NCBI GenBank assembly: GCA_004554085.1
Contig: SFNY01000063.1
Span: 1 to 29,228 of the forward strand
Direction of reading: 5' to 3'
Origin: Clostridiales bacterium
GTDB taxonomy: Bacteria > Bacillota > Clostridia > Christensenellales > Aristaeellaceae
Length of the DNA stretch: 29,228 nt
A program made the position numbers and the translations under genes. Below are positions 19,361 to 27,207 of the stretch, in pieces. Numbering within the stretch: position 1 is the stretch's first letter; each line of letters opens with the position of its first letter. Under the pieces are notes generated by a model, which was given only the letters and a program-made list of their open reading frames with translations, searched no databases and had not been told where the DNA came from.

Positions 19361-19900
19361 ATGAAGATTGCGGTCTACTGCGGCTCGGCCTGCGGCACTG
19401 AGCCGGAATACATGGCTGTTGCCCGTGCGCTGGGCGACTGGATCGGCAGAAACGGTCACACGCTGGTGTACGGCGGCTCCAACACCGGCCTGATGGGCGC
19501 GGTGGCGGACGCGGTGCTTGCGCACAATGGGAAGGTCATCGGCGTGCTGCCGGACGTGCCGCTCATTCACGAGCGCAGGCATCCGGGCCTGAGCGAATAC
19601 TACCTGATGGACAGCATGTCCGCGCGCAAGGATAAGATGATCCAGCTTTCCGACGCGTACATCGCGCTGCCCGGCGGCTTTGGCACGCTGGACGAGATCT
19701 CTGACATCCTCTGCCTGAACCGCCTGCAGCTGATTCGCAAGCCCTGCGTGCTGGTGAACACCCGGGGCTTCTATGAGCCGGTGCGGCAGCTGATCCTGAA
19801 CATGATCGACGCAGGCTTCGTCGGCGGCGAGGAGATGGACATGCTGCGCATCACCGGCGACGTGGAGGAGATCGCCGAGTTCGTGGAGGGCTTCTGCTGA
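19361..19900 (+). CDS. LOG-family protein (nucleoside 5'-monophosphate phosphoribohydrolase type)
   Basis: The 179-residue Rossmann-like protein carries the family signature PGGFGTLDE, plus YGGSNTGLMGAVADA near the N-terminus and MSARKDKM before it. The PGGxGTxxE glutamate and the arginine of the RK pair are catalytic in LOG enzymes. These release the base from cytokinin-type or other nucleoside monophosphates. In bacteria that make no cytokinin the substrate is probably AMP or a related nucleotide. ATG 19361 is used because AGAGGAGA lies upstream. It may be co-transcribed with the cotransporter gene. Confidence 0.9.
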   Translation: MKIAVYCGSACGTEPEYMAVARALGDWIGRNGHTLVYGGSNTGLMGAVADAVLAHNGKVIGVLPDVPLIHERRHPGLSEYYLMDSMSARKDKMIQLSDAYIALPGGFGTLDEISDILCLNRLQLIRKPCVLVNTRGFYEPVRQLILNMIDAGFVGGEEMDMLRITGDVEEIAEFVEGFC

Positions 19901-19908
19901 GACATAGG

Positions 19909-19940
19909 GAACCCCTGCAAGCGTTGGCTTGCAGGGGTTC
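19909..19940. repeat. Perfect 14-bp hairpin (a) of a hairpin cluster
   Basis: GAACCCCTGCAAGC and GCTTGCAGGGGTTC enclose a GTTG loop 9 nt after the LOG stop codon. No T-tract follows on either strand. Confidence 0.6.
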
Positions 19941-19978
19941 AGACCGTTGACAAAGTATCGCAGAGCAGCCTGTAAAAT

Positions 19979-20015
19979 CGGAAGTGACGGCGTGTACGTC
20001 ACTTCCGGCATTTTT
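19979..20015 (+). terminator. Intrinsic terminator after the LOG gene, hairpin (b)
   Basis: A perfect 11-bp stem (CGGAAGTGACG with CGTCACTTCCG) has a 7-nt loop, followed by GCATTTTT. Confidence 0.7.
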
Positions 20016-20101
20016 CGAGAACAAACGCTTGCGTTTGTGGAGAAAAATGCATTCCCGTTCCGGTTGCCGCCCGGAAATTCCGCAGAATTTTAGGCAACCG
20101 G
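20008..20101. repeat. Further inverted repeats (c, d) between convergent genes
   Basis: GCATTTTTC (20008) pairs with GAAAAATGC (20042-20050) and encloses ACAAACGC-TT-GCGTTTGT. CCGGTTGCC (20060-20068) pairs with GGCAACCGG (20093-20101) and encloses the palindrome CGGAAATTCCG. Confidence 0.55.
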
Positions 20102-20107
20102 CCCTTC

Positions 20108-20135
20108 GCGTTGAAAAACGGTAGTTTTTCAACGC
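20108..20135 (-). terminator. Hairpin (e) containing the stop codon of the ABC exporter gene
   Basis: A perfect 12-bp stem (GCGTTGAAAAAC with GTTTTTCAACGC) surrounds GGTA. The minus-strand stop TGA (20131-20129) lies inside its arm. It probably acts as terminator for the exporter gene. Confidence 0.5.
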
Positions 20136-21820
20136 TCGTCCGTCAGCACCAGGATCTTGTCGGCGGAGCGGATGGTGGTGAGCCGGTGGGCGATGGTGAA
20201 GGTGGTGCGGCCATGCATCAGCTTCTCCAGCGACTGCTGCACCAGGCGCTCGGACTCGTTGTCCAGGGCGCTGGTGGCCTCGTCCAGGATCAGGATGGGC
20301 GGGTTCTTCAGGAACACCCGGGCGATGGAGATGCGCTGCTTCTGGCCGCCGGAGAGCTTCAGGCCGTGCTCGCCCACGTAGGTGTCGTAGCCGTTCTCCA
20401 GCTCGGAGATGAACTCGTGGGCCCCGGCCAGCTTTGCCGCCCGTATGATCTCCTCGCGGCTCGCGCCGGGCTTGCCGTACTCGATGTTGTTCAGCACCGT
20501 GCCGGAGAACATGTACACGTCCTGCTGCACCACGCCGATGTGGCTGCGCAGGGATTTGAGCGTGAAGTCGCGCACGTCGTGGCCGTCGATGCGGATTGCG
20601 CCGGAGGTCACGTCGTAGAAGCGGGGGATCAGGCTGCACAGCGTGGTCTTGCCGCTGCCGGAGGGTCCGACCAGCGCAACGCTTTCACCGGGCCGCACCG
20701 TCAGACTGATGTTGGTGAGCACCTGCTCGCGGGTGGATTCGTAGGCGAAGGACACGTCGTCAAACTCGATCTCGCCGCGCACCCCGTCAAGCTCGATTGC
20801 ATCGGGTTTCTCCTGAATGGTCACCGGCTCGTGCATCACCTCGTCGAAGCGCTCGAAGCTGGTTATGCCCCGCTGGAGCTGCTCGGTGAACTCCACGAAG
20901 CGGCGGATGGAGGTCAGAAGCGTCTGCACGTAGAGCAGGTAGGCCACGAAGTCCGGGGCGCTGATCCTGTCGTGAATCATGAACACCGCGCCCAGCACCA
21001 CCACCAGGATGTACATCACGCCGTCGAACAGGCGCGTGACCGAGTGGAAGCCGGCCATGTTGTGGTACATGCCCTTCTTGATCTTCAGGAAGATGCCGTT
21101 GCGCTCGGCAAATTTCTCCTTCTCCAGTTCCTCGTTGGCGAAGGATTTCACCACGCGGATGCCGGAGAGGCTGTCCTCCACCTGGGCGTTGAGTTCGCCC
21201 AGCTCGTGGCGGGAGGCCTTGAAGCTGGCGCGCATCTTCTTGGCGAACTTGTTGGAGAAGTACACCATCAGCGGCAGTACCGCGAAGATGATCACCGTCA
21301 GCAGCACGCTGGAGCCGCAGAGAATCACGAAGGCCACGACCACCTTCAGCACCACGATCAGCAGCTCCTCGGGCATGTGGTGGGCGAATTCGGTGATGTC
21401 GTTGAGGTCGGTGGTGATGCGGGACATCAGCTGGCCGATCTTCGTGTTGTCGTAGAAGTCGTTGGACAGCTCCTGATAATGGGAGAACAGGTCGCGCCGC
21501 AGGTCGGACTCGATGCGCGAACCCATGACGTGGCCGATGGACTGCATATAATAGTAGGCGGCGGTGTCGATCACCCGCAGCAGCAGGTACACCGCGCCCA
21601 GGCGCAGCACCACCGATATGGTCAGCGCGGCGGCGTCGCTGGTCACGGTGCTGGTGATGAAGCGCACGATCAGCGGCAGCACCAGGTCGCAGACGGTGGT
21701 CAGCGTGGCACAGAACAGATCCAGCAGCATCACGCCCATGTAGGGCTTAAAGTAGGGCATGAAGCGCTGAAAAACCCGCAGACTTTGCAGCGGAGAGCGC
21801 TTCTTCTGAGTGGTTTCCAA
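20129..21820 (-). CDS. ABC exporter half-transporter, C-terminal tail cut short
   Basis: The 563-residue MsbA/LmrA-type protein has a six-helix membrane domain (about 20-310) fused to an ATPase domain. Walker A is GPSGSGKTT, the signature LSGGQKQR, Walker B ILILDEATSALD and the H-loop IAHRLTT. The start is taken as TTG 21820 because AGGAGG stands 8 nt upstream, and the promoter at 21860-21888 lies downstream of the in-frame ATG at 21901. The chain ends at KILVLTDER. In relatives this strand continues for about 25-35 more residues (a VEQGTHEEL-type segment). These are missing because the stop lies in a hairpin. All catalytic motifs remain, so it may still work as a homodimer exporting an unknown substrate. 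Confidence 0.88.
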   Translation of the reverse strand: METTQKKRSPLQSLRVFQRFMPYFKPYMGVMLLDLFCATLTTVCDLVLPLIVRFITSTVTSDAAALTISVVLRLGAVYLLLRVIDTAAYYYMQSIGHVMGSRIESDLRRDLFSHYQELSNDFYDNTKIGQLMSRITTDLNDITEFAHHMPEELLIVVLKVVVAFVILCGSSVLLTVIIFAVLPLMVYFSNKFAKKMRASFKASRHELGELNAQVEDSLSGIRVVKSFANEELEKEKFAERNGIFLKIKKGMYHNMAGFHSVTRLFDGVMYILVVVLGAVFMIHDRISAPDFVAYLLYVQTLLTSIRRFVEFTEQLQRGITSFERFDEVMHEPVTIQEKPDAIELDGVRGEIEFDDVSFAYESTREQVLTNISLTVRPGESVALVGPSGSGKTTLCSLIPRFYDVTSGAIRIDGHDVRDFTLKSLRSHIGVVQQDVYMFSGTVLNNIEYGKPGASREEIIRAAKLAGAHEFISELENGYDTYVGEHGLKLSGGQKQRISIARVFLKNPPILILDEATSALDNESERLVQQSLEKLMHGRTTFTIAHRLTTIRSADKILVLTDER

Positions 21821-21859
21821 GGAAAGGACCTCCTGTGAGGAAATATTTATGCTGCTCTT

Positions 21860-21888
21860 ATCATAATTGAGGACAAATTTGTTGTCAA
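21860..21888 (-). promoter_or_regulatory. Sigma-A promoter of the ABC exporter gene
   Basis: On the minus strand, TTGACA (21888-21883), a 17-nt spacer and TATGAT (21865-21860) lie about 40 nt before the TTG start. Confidence 0.8.
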
Positions 21889-21918
21889 GGGAATCTGACA
21901 AATTCGCGCCCTTGACAA
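21882..21918. promoter_or_regulatory. Palindrome spanning both divergent -35 boxes
   Basis: TTGTCAAGGG (21882-21891) and CCCTTGACAA (21909-21918) are perfect inverted copies 17 nt apart. Each contains the -35 of one of the two divergent promoters. It could be an operator for a dimeric regulator. Confidence 0.45.
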
Positions 21919-21940
21919 GCGACGGTGGAATGCCTACAAT
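21912..21940 (+). promoter_or_regulatory. Sigma-A promoter of the YprB-like gene
   Basis: TTGACA (21912-21917), a 17-nt spacer and TACAAT (21935-21940) give a transcription start near 21947, leaving a leader of only about 13 nt. Confidence 0.8.
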
Positions 21941-21959
21941 GGAAAAGAGGTGAGCGAAT

Positions 21960-23132
21960 ATGGCGTCGGGTCTGCGGGCAAGGCTGAACGCGATGGCTGC
22001 GGCTGCGCCCCGGGTGGAGAAGAAGCCCCCGCGCGCGGGCGGCGTGGACTGCTATGCCCATCGCTTCCCGCTGGATCTTCGGCTGCGCGATCTGGATGGC
22101 GACGGCCTGCGGCGCATCGGCTGGCAGGGCGGACGCTTTGCGCTGGAACGCTGCCTGTTTCTCGACACAGAGACCACGGGGCTCTCCGGCGGCGCGGGCA
22201 CGGTGGCCTTTCTGGTGGGCATCGGCTACGCGGAGGGCGATGACTTCGTGGTGGAGCAGTACCTGATGAAGGACTACGCCGACGAGGCGGACATGCTCGA
22301 CCAGCTCGCCCGGCGCATGGAGCGCTTCGACGCGGTATGCACATTTAATGGAAGGAATTTTGATCTGCCGCTGCTTCAGACGCGCTTTACGATGTGCCGC
22401 ATGCGGGATCGCTGGCGGGACATGGAGCAGCTGGACCTCCTGTATCCGGCGCGGCGCACCTGGAAGAAGCGCATCGGCAGCTGCAGGCTCGCCCGCGTGG
22501 AGGAGCTGATCCTGAATCAGCCCCGGGAGGGCGATCTGCCGGGCAGCGAGGCTCCGCGGCGCTACTTTGAATTCCTGCGCACCGGGGAGATGGAGCTGCT
22601 GACCGAGGTGGTGGAGCACAACCGGCAGGATGTGATCACCCTGGGCGCGCTGCTGGCCCACCTGTGCGCGCTGTACGCCCATCCGGAGCAGGAGCAGAAC
22701 CGCGCGGATCTATTCAGCATGGGCAGGTCGCTGGAGAACCAGGGGGAGCTGGGTGCGGCGCGGGAACTGTACCGCATCGCGGCGATCCCCGCGCCCGCGG
22801 GCAGCATCTCGGCGCTGACGGGCAGCAGCGTGGCTGCGGAGGCCGCCTGGCGCATGTATCTCTTGGCCCGGAGGAACCGGGACGCGGAGGGCATGCGGCA
22901 GATTCTGGAGCAGATGGCGCTGCGGCGGCAGCTGCGGGACAGAATCTATGTGGAGCTGTCCAAGCTCCACGAGCATCGCTACAAAAATTACCGGCGCGCG
23001 CTCCGCTATGCGGATCTGGCTGCGCGCTATGTGGAGCTGGGGGAGATGGAGGCGCTGAACCGCCGCCGCGACCGGCTCCGTGCCAAATTGAACAAGGAGA
23101 ACGGGAGGAAAGACGAGCATGGGTTTTTTTGA
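21960..23132 (+). CDS. YprB-like RNase H-fold exonuclease
   Basis: The 390-residue protein has an RNase_H_2 (YprB) domain in about residues 60-235. The DEDD-type metal-binding residues are visible: Asp69 and Glu71 in FLDTETTG, Asp135 in FNGRNFDLPLL, and Asp224 in HNRQDVITL with His220. The C-terminal part is helical and TPR-like (ADLFSMGRSLENQGELGAARELY). Family members are predicted 3'-5' exonucleases; the substrate is not established. ATG 21960 follows AGAGGTGAG. The gene ends 14 nt inside the following TPR gene, so the two form one operon. Confidence 0.88.
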   Translation: MASGLRARLNAMAAAAPRVEKKPPRAGGVDCYAHRFPLDLRLRDLDGDGLRRIGWQGGRFALERCLFLDTETTGLSGGAGTVAFLVGIGYAEGDDFVVEQYLMKDYADEADMLDQLARRMERFDAVCTFNGRNFDLPLLQTRFTMCRMRDRWRDMEQLDLLYPARRTWKKRIGSCRLARVEELILNQPREGDLPGSEAPRRYFEFLRTGEMELLTEVVEHNRQDVITLGALLAHLCALYAHPEQEQNRADLFSMGRSLENQGELGAARELYRIAAIPAPAGSISALTGSSVAAEAAWRMYLLARRNRDAEGMRQILEQMALRRQLRDRIYVELSKLHEHRYKNYRRALRYADLAARYVELGEMEALNRRRDRLRAKLNKENGRKDEHGFF

Positions 23133-23913
23133 CAGTATGAAGACCGAAAAGCTGGGCAAGCAGGCCTACAATGCCCACGTACAGGCCAACGATTTGCAGC
23201 GTCGGGGCAAGGTGGCCGATGCGAAGGCCAAGTACGACGAGGCGCTGGGAATGTACAAGCAGGCCTACGACGCGGGCTGTCGCAAGACGGGCATCCTGAT
23301 GTCCTATTCGGTGCTGATGATGCGCAACGGCATGTTCGCCGAGGCCCGGGAGCTGATGAAGGAGGTCAGCGCCATCGGCGGCATGAGCAAGGAGGTGCAC
23401 TTCGAGCTGCGCATCAACTACTCCATCTGCCTGTGGCGGCTGGGCATCCTGGACAAGGCCATCGAAACCATCGAATACGCGGGCAAGTACGCCAAGAACA
23501 GCGCGTATTACAGCTCCATCTGCACCTATTACGTGGAGCGTGCCGCCCAGAGCGGTGCGGACGCGGATTTCGAGGCCGCGCGCGCGCTGCTGGACGAGGC
23601 GATGGACTACGACGACGAGGATGCGCCCACGCTGGACAACTACGGCGAGTACTACCGCCAGCTGAGCCTGCGCGAAACGGATCCGCAGCGGAAGGCCGAG
23701 CTGCGCAAGTCCGCCGTGGACTACTACGAGCGCGCTCACAAGCAGAAGCCCGGCCAGATCACCACGCTCTACGCTCTGGCCAACTTTGCCCGGGAGGACG
23801 GAAATCTTGCGCGCGCCCGGGAGCTTGTGGACAAGGCGCTGATGCACAGCGGCTCCCGCGTCTGCCCGGTGTCCACCGAGATGCTGAAGGAGCTGAAGGC
23901 GCAGCTGGCATAA
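23119..23913 (+). CDS. Tetratricopeptide-repeat protein
   Basis: The 264-residue protein has no signal peptide or membrane segment and consists of helical TPR-like repeats: ANDLQRRGKVADAKAKYDEA, VLMMRNGMFAEARELMKE, INYSICLWRLGILDKAIETI and ALANFAREDGNLARARELVD. Such repeats serve as scaffolds for protein contacts. No partner can be read from the sequence, although the 14-nt overlap with the exonuclease gene suggests linked roles. GGAGG precedes ATG 23119. Confidence 0.85.
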   Translation: MGFFDSMKTEKLGKQAYNAHVQANDLQRRGKVADAKAKYDEALGMYKQAYDAGCRKTGILMSYSVLMMRNGMFAEARELMKEVSAIGGMSKEVHFELRINYSICLWRLGILDKAIETIEYAGKYAKNSAYYSSICTYYVERAAQSGADADFEAARALLDEAMDYDDEDAPTLDNYGEYYRQLSLRETDPQRKAELRKSAVDYYERAHKQKPGQITTLYALANFAREDGNLARARELVDKALMHSGSRVCPVSTEMLKELKAQLA

Positions 23914-23952
23914 TAGACAGCGACATAGAGGTTTCTCCAAGCATACTTCCTG

Positions 23953-24066
23953 TTTTGAGACAATCCCTCCGACACGTCTTCGCCGTGCCACCTCCCTTTA
24001 CACAAGGGAGGCATACGTTGGGGCACTGTCCCGAAAGGCTTGGAAGAACGAGGGGGCGTCTCAAAA
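23953..24066. repeat. Intergenic repeat with 9-bp inverted ends
   Basis: TTTTGAGAC (23953-23961) and GTCTCAAAA (24058-24066) bracket about 96 bases that include the hairpin CCTCCCTT/AAGGGAGG (23991-24011) and a short GACACG/CGTG stem. This style of sequence (a CCTCCCTTTACACAAGGGAGG-type hairpin) is, from memory, widely repeated between genes in gut Clostridia. Copy number in this genome cannot be judged here. Confidence 0.45.
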
Positions 24067-24093
24067 CGCATTGGGTTTTGAGACGCCCCCTTT
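24052..24093. terminator. Bidirectional terminator between the TPR and trigger-factor-like genes
   Basis: A perfect 16-bp stem (GGGGGCGTCTCAAAAC with GTTTTGAGACGCCCCC) has a 7-nt loop, followed by TTT on the plus strand. Confidence 0.75.
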
Positions 24094-24106
24094 GTGTATG
24101 ATGGAC

Positions 24107-25060
24107 TCAGACCTCCTTGACGATGGTCTCGACCTCGCTGCTTGCCACCAGGAAGTCCAGCACCTTTTCGGTGATCACGCTCTGGGCCACGGCGGCCTGG
24201 AAGGCCTCGTCCATGTGGGGCTGGAGCTGCTCGATGGTCATCTTGTTGTCCCGGGCGATCTGCTGGAGGGCGCGCGCCACGCTCTCCTCGTCGGGCGCAA
24301 TGCTCTCCGCCATGGCGATCTCGGCGATGGCAAACTGGCGCTCCACGTTGCGGCGGGCCTCGTTGCGGTTGTCCTCGCGCAGAGCCTCCTTATTGGTGTT
24401 CATGAACTGGCAGTACATGTCCAGGTTCAGGCCCTGGCGCGCCAGCTGGTTCTCCAGACTCTGCATCATCAGATCCAGCGCGGCGTTGACCTGCTCCTCG
24501 GTGATCTCGAAGCTGGCGCTGTCGCACACCTGGTTGAGCAGCTGCTCCTTGAGCTCGTTTTCGGCCTGCTGGTCGGCGTAGGCCTGCATGGCCTCCTTCA
24601 TGCTCTCGCGGAATTCGGCGAAGGTTTCGCAGCCGCCCACCTCCCGGGCGAATTCATCGTCGGCCTTGTAGCGCTCCTTTACGCGAATCTCGTGCAGCTT
24701 GCAGTGAAACACCACCGCCTTACCCGCCAGCTGCGGCGCGTGGTACTTCTCGGGGAAGGTGACGTGCACGTCCACCTCCTCGCCCACGCTGTGGCCGATC
24801 AGCTGCTCCTCAAAGCCGGGGATGAACGTGCCGCTGCCCAGCACCAGCGCCTGTCCGTCCGCGCTGCCGCCCTCGAAGTAGCCCTCTGCGGTCTCGCCCG
24901 CATAGTCCAGAACCACCTCGTCGCCCGCCTGGGCGGGGCGGCCTGTGACGGGCACATTTTTCATCTGACTCTGCAAAATGGAATCGATCTGGCGGTCCAC
25001 CTGGGCATCGGGAACAAGAATGCGCTCGCGCACGGCCTTCAGGCCCTTATAATTCAACAT
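24107..25060 (-). CDS. Trigger-factor-like chaperone lacking the ribosome-binding domain
   Basis: The 317-residue protein starts where the middle of trigger factor would begin: NYKGLKAVRERILVPDAQVD corresponds to the linker before the peptidyl-prolyl isomerase domain. An FKBP-type domain follows (about 35-130; RPAQAGDEVVLDYAG, LGSGTFIPGFEEQLIGHSVG, VTFPEKYHAPQLAGK). Then comes the helical C-terminal chaperone domain (ADDEFAREVGGCETFAEFRE). Full trigger factors are about 430 residues. The N-terminal domain with the FRKGKxP ribosome-docking signature is absent. It is not a recent truncation: GAGGTG stands before ATG 25060 and a good promoter lies upstream. It may be a cytosolic foldase or chaperone paralogue. 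Confidence 0.88.
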   Translation of the reverse strand: MLNYKGLKAVRERILVPDAQVDRQIDSILQSQMKNVPVTGRPAQAGDEVVLDYAGETAEGYFEGGSADGQALVLGSGTFIPGFEEQLIGHSVGEEVDVHVTFPEKYHAPQLAGKAVVFHCKLHEIRVKERYKADDEFAREVGGCETFAEFRESMKEAMQAYADQQAENELKEQLLNQVCDSASFEITEEQVNAALDLMMQSLENQLARQGLNLDMYCQFMNTNKEALREDNRNEARRNVERQFAIAEIAMAESIAPDEESVARALQQIARDNKMTIEQLQPHMDEAFQAAVAQSVITEKVLDFLVASSEVETIVKEV

Positions 25061-25104
25061 TTTATTGACACCTCAGTTTTGTTATGATAAAATTACTTTG
25101 TACT

Positions 25105-25133
25105 ATTATAGCGTTTTCTGCGCGCTATGTCCA
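25105..25133 (-). promoter_or_regulatory. Sigma-A promoter of the trigger-factor-like gene
   Basis: On the minus strand, TGGACA (25133-25128), a 17-nt spacer and TATAAT (25110-25105) lie 45 nt before the start codon. Confidence 0.75.
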
Positions 25134-25219
25134 GTCTGTCCCGCAGAAAATGTGCGTGAAATCGTGTCGATAGGGCTGGCAAATCCAAAACTTAATAGTA
25201 ATAATTTGCGAGTTATTTA

Positions 25220-25248
25220 TTGACAGAATTGAATAATTGTGATACACT
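25220..25248 (+). promoter_or_regulatory. Sigma-A promoter of the one-carbon operon
   Basis: TTGACA (25220-25225), a 17-nt spacer and TACACT (25243-25248) precede the structured leader of fhs. Confidence 0.8.
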
Positions 25249-25251
25249 TTC

Positions 25252-25342
25252 AACTGTAAGAGCGACGCGCCGGTTTGCAGTACAATCCGGTCGCCGAAGG
25301 AGTCGGAAGTGCTCCGATAGTACAAGGACAGACACTGTACAT
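25252..25342 (+). promoter_or_regulatory. Glycine-riboswitch-like leader (single aptamer)
   Basis: The leader contains CGCCGAAGGAG (about 25301-25312), a core sequence of glycine aptamers. A 3' part follows, GTGCTCCGATAGTACAAGG then ACAG, resembling the conserved CUCUCAGGNAAAAGGACAG end. GAGC (25259-25262) can pair with GCTC, and CTGT with ACAG, to close the fold. Only one aptamer is seen. The internal arms are short and some conserved positions differ, so a variant or relative class is possible. There is no intrinsic terminator before the AGGAGG, which suggests control of translation. Confidence 0.6.
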
Positions 25343-25372
25343 ACCAGACTAATTTAGAGGAGGAATCCTACC

Positions 25373-27122
25373 ATGGCAATCAATTTCGTTGATGGCAAGT
25401 ATGTGGATGAGAACGGCCGCGTGAAGCTCGACCCCACCATCTACAAGGACTGGCAGATCGCTGAGGAAGCTGAGAAGTCCCTGCCTCCGGTAGAATATTT
25501 CCGTGAGAAGCTCGGCCTGCTGCCCGATGAGATCATCCCCTACGGCAAGACCCCGAAAATCGACTTCATCAAGGTCATGGAGCGCCTGAAGGACAAGCCT
25601 GACGGCAAGTTCATCGAGGTTACCGCCATCACGCCCACCCCCTTCGGCGAGGGCAAGTCCACCGTTTCTCTGGGCCTGATCGAGGGCCTTGGCTACATCG
25701 GCAAGAACGCCGGCGGCGCGCTGCGTCAGCCCTCCGGCGGCCCCACCATGAACGTCAAGGGTACCGCGGCAGGCGGCGGCAACGCCCTGCTGATGCCCAT
25801 GACCGAGTTCTCCCTGGGCCTGACCGGCGACATCAACGACATACAACAACGATGAGTGGCTGGCCAAGAAGGGCCTCAAGCGCCTGGACATCGACCCCAA
25901 GCGCATCGAGATGGGCTGGGTCATCGACTTCTGCGCGCAGTCCCTGCGCAACATCATCATCGGCATCGGCGGCCGCCTGGACGGCTTCATGATGGAGTCC
26001 AAGTTCGGCATCGCCGTTGGTTCCGAGCTGATGGCCATCCTGGCCGTCGCCCGCGATCTGAAGGATCTGCGCGAGCGCATTGGCAAGGTTGTCGTCGCCT
26101 ACAGCCGCTCCGGCGAGCCTGTGACCTGTGAGGATCTGGAGGTTGCCGGCGCCATGACCGCCTGGATGCGCAACGCCATCAATCCCACCATGTGCTACTC
26201 CGTCGAGCATCAGCCCGTGCTGATCCACGCCGGCCCCTTCGCCAACATCGCCATCGGCCAGTCCTCCGTCATCGCTGACCGCCTGGCGCTGAAGCTGTTC
26301 GACTACCACGTCACCGAGTCCGGCTTCGCTGCAGACATCGGCTTCGAGAAGTTCTGGAACGTCAAGACCCGCCTGTCCGGCCTGACCCCGAACGTCTCCG
26401 TGCTGGTCGCCACCGTCCGCGCACTGAAGATGCACGGCGGCGGACCCAAGGTCACCCCCGGCGCACCCCTGCCGAAGGAGTATACCGAGGAGAACCTGGA
26501 GCTGCTTGAGAAGGGTACCTGCAACCTGTTCCATCATGTGAACACCATCAAGAAGTCTGGCATCAACCCCGTCGTGTGCATCAACCGCTTCTACACTGAC
26601 ACCGACGAGGAAATCGCTCTGCTGAAGAAGCTGTGCGCCGAGAAGGGCGTGCGCTGCGCGGAGTCCAACCACTGGCGCTATGGCGGCGAAGGCGCTGCCG
26701 AGCTGGCCCGCGTGGTTGTGGAAGCCTGCGAGGATCCGGTGGAGGTCAAGTTCCTGTACGACCTGGATATGCCGCTGCGTGAGCGCGTTGAGCGCATCGC
26801 CAAGGAAGTCTACGGTGCGGACGGCGTTGACTGGGCGCCTCTGGCGGTTCAGAAGGCCGAGCGCTTCGAGAACGATCCCAAGTACGCCGACTATTGCACC
26901 ATGATGGTCAAGACCCACCTGTCCCTGTCCGACAACCCGACTCTGAAGGGCGTGCCGAAGGGCTGGCGTCTGGCTGTGCGCGACATCCTGGAGTACGGCG
27001 GAGCCAAGTTCCTGTGCCCCATGGCCGGCACCATCTCCATGATGCCCGGCACCGCTGCCGACCCGGCATATCGCCGCGTTGACGTGGACGTGGAAACCGG
27101 CAAGGTCTCCGGCCTGTTCTAA
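25373..27122 (+). pseudogene. fhs: Formate-tetrahydrofolate ligase, internal deletion and frameshift
   Basis: Formate-THF ligase makes 10-formyl-THF from formate, THF and ATP, or runs backwards to yield ATP. The first frame (ATG 25373, AGGAGG upstream) contains the ATP-binding TPTPFGEGKST at 87-97 and runs to GLTGDINDI. It then reaches a TGA at 25853-25855. The rest of the enzyme continues in another frame from YNNDEWLAKKGLKR (about 25842) through EMGWVIDFCAQ, HAGPFANIAIGQSS and MHGGGPKVTPG to GKVSGLF. Between GDINDI and YNNDEW, relatives have about 20 residues (MNAHNL...ARMQHE), which are missing. The lost length is 2 mod 3. Everything else is well conserved, so this is either a very recent mutation or an assembly fault. 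Confidence 0.85.
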
Positions 27123-27138
27123 TCGGCGCATATTGAAT

Positions 27139-27166
27139 ATATGGGTGGCAGAAATGTCACCCATAT
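27139..27166 (+). other. Hairpin between fhs and fchA
   Basis: A 12-bp stem (ATATGGGTGGCA with TGTCACCCATAT, one G-T pair) is closed by a GAAA tetraloop. It has no full U-tract, so it is more likely an mRNA processing or stability element or a partial terminator within the operon. Confidence 0.5.
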
Positions 27167-27207
27167 TTCCCGTTATAGAAATACCGCAAGTTTAGGAGAA
27201 TTGAACT

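Noticed and set aside
19947..20015. Promoter-like TTGACA and TGTAAA followed by a terminator, as a possible small RNA
   Set aside because: The spacer is 18 nt, the -10 is poor, and the transcript would consist almost only of the terminator hairpin.
25842..25855. Programmed ribosomal frameshift in fhs
   Set aside because: About 20 conserved residues are missing at the junction, so a frameshift alone would not restore the enzyme.
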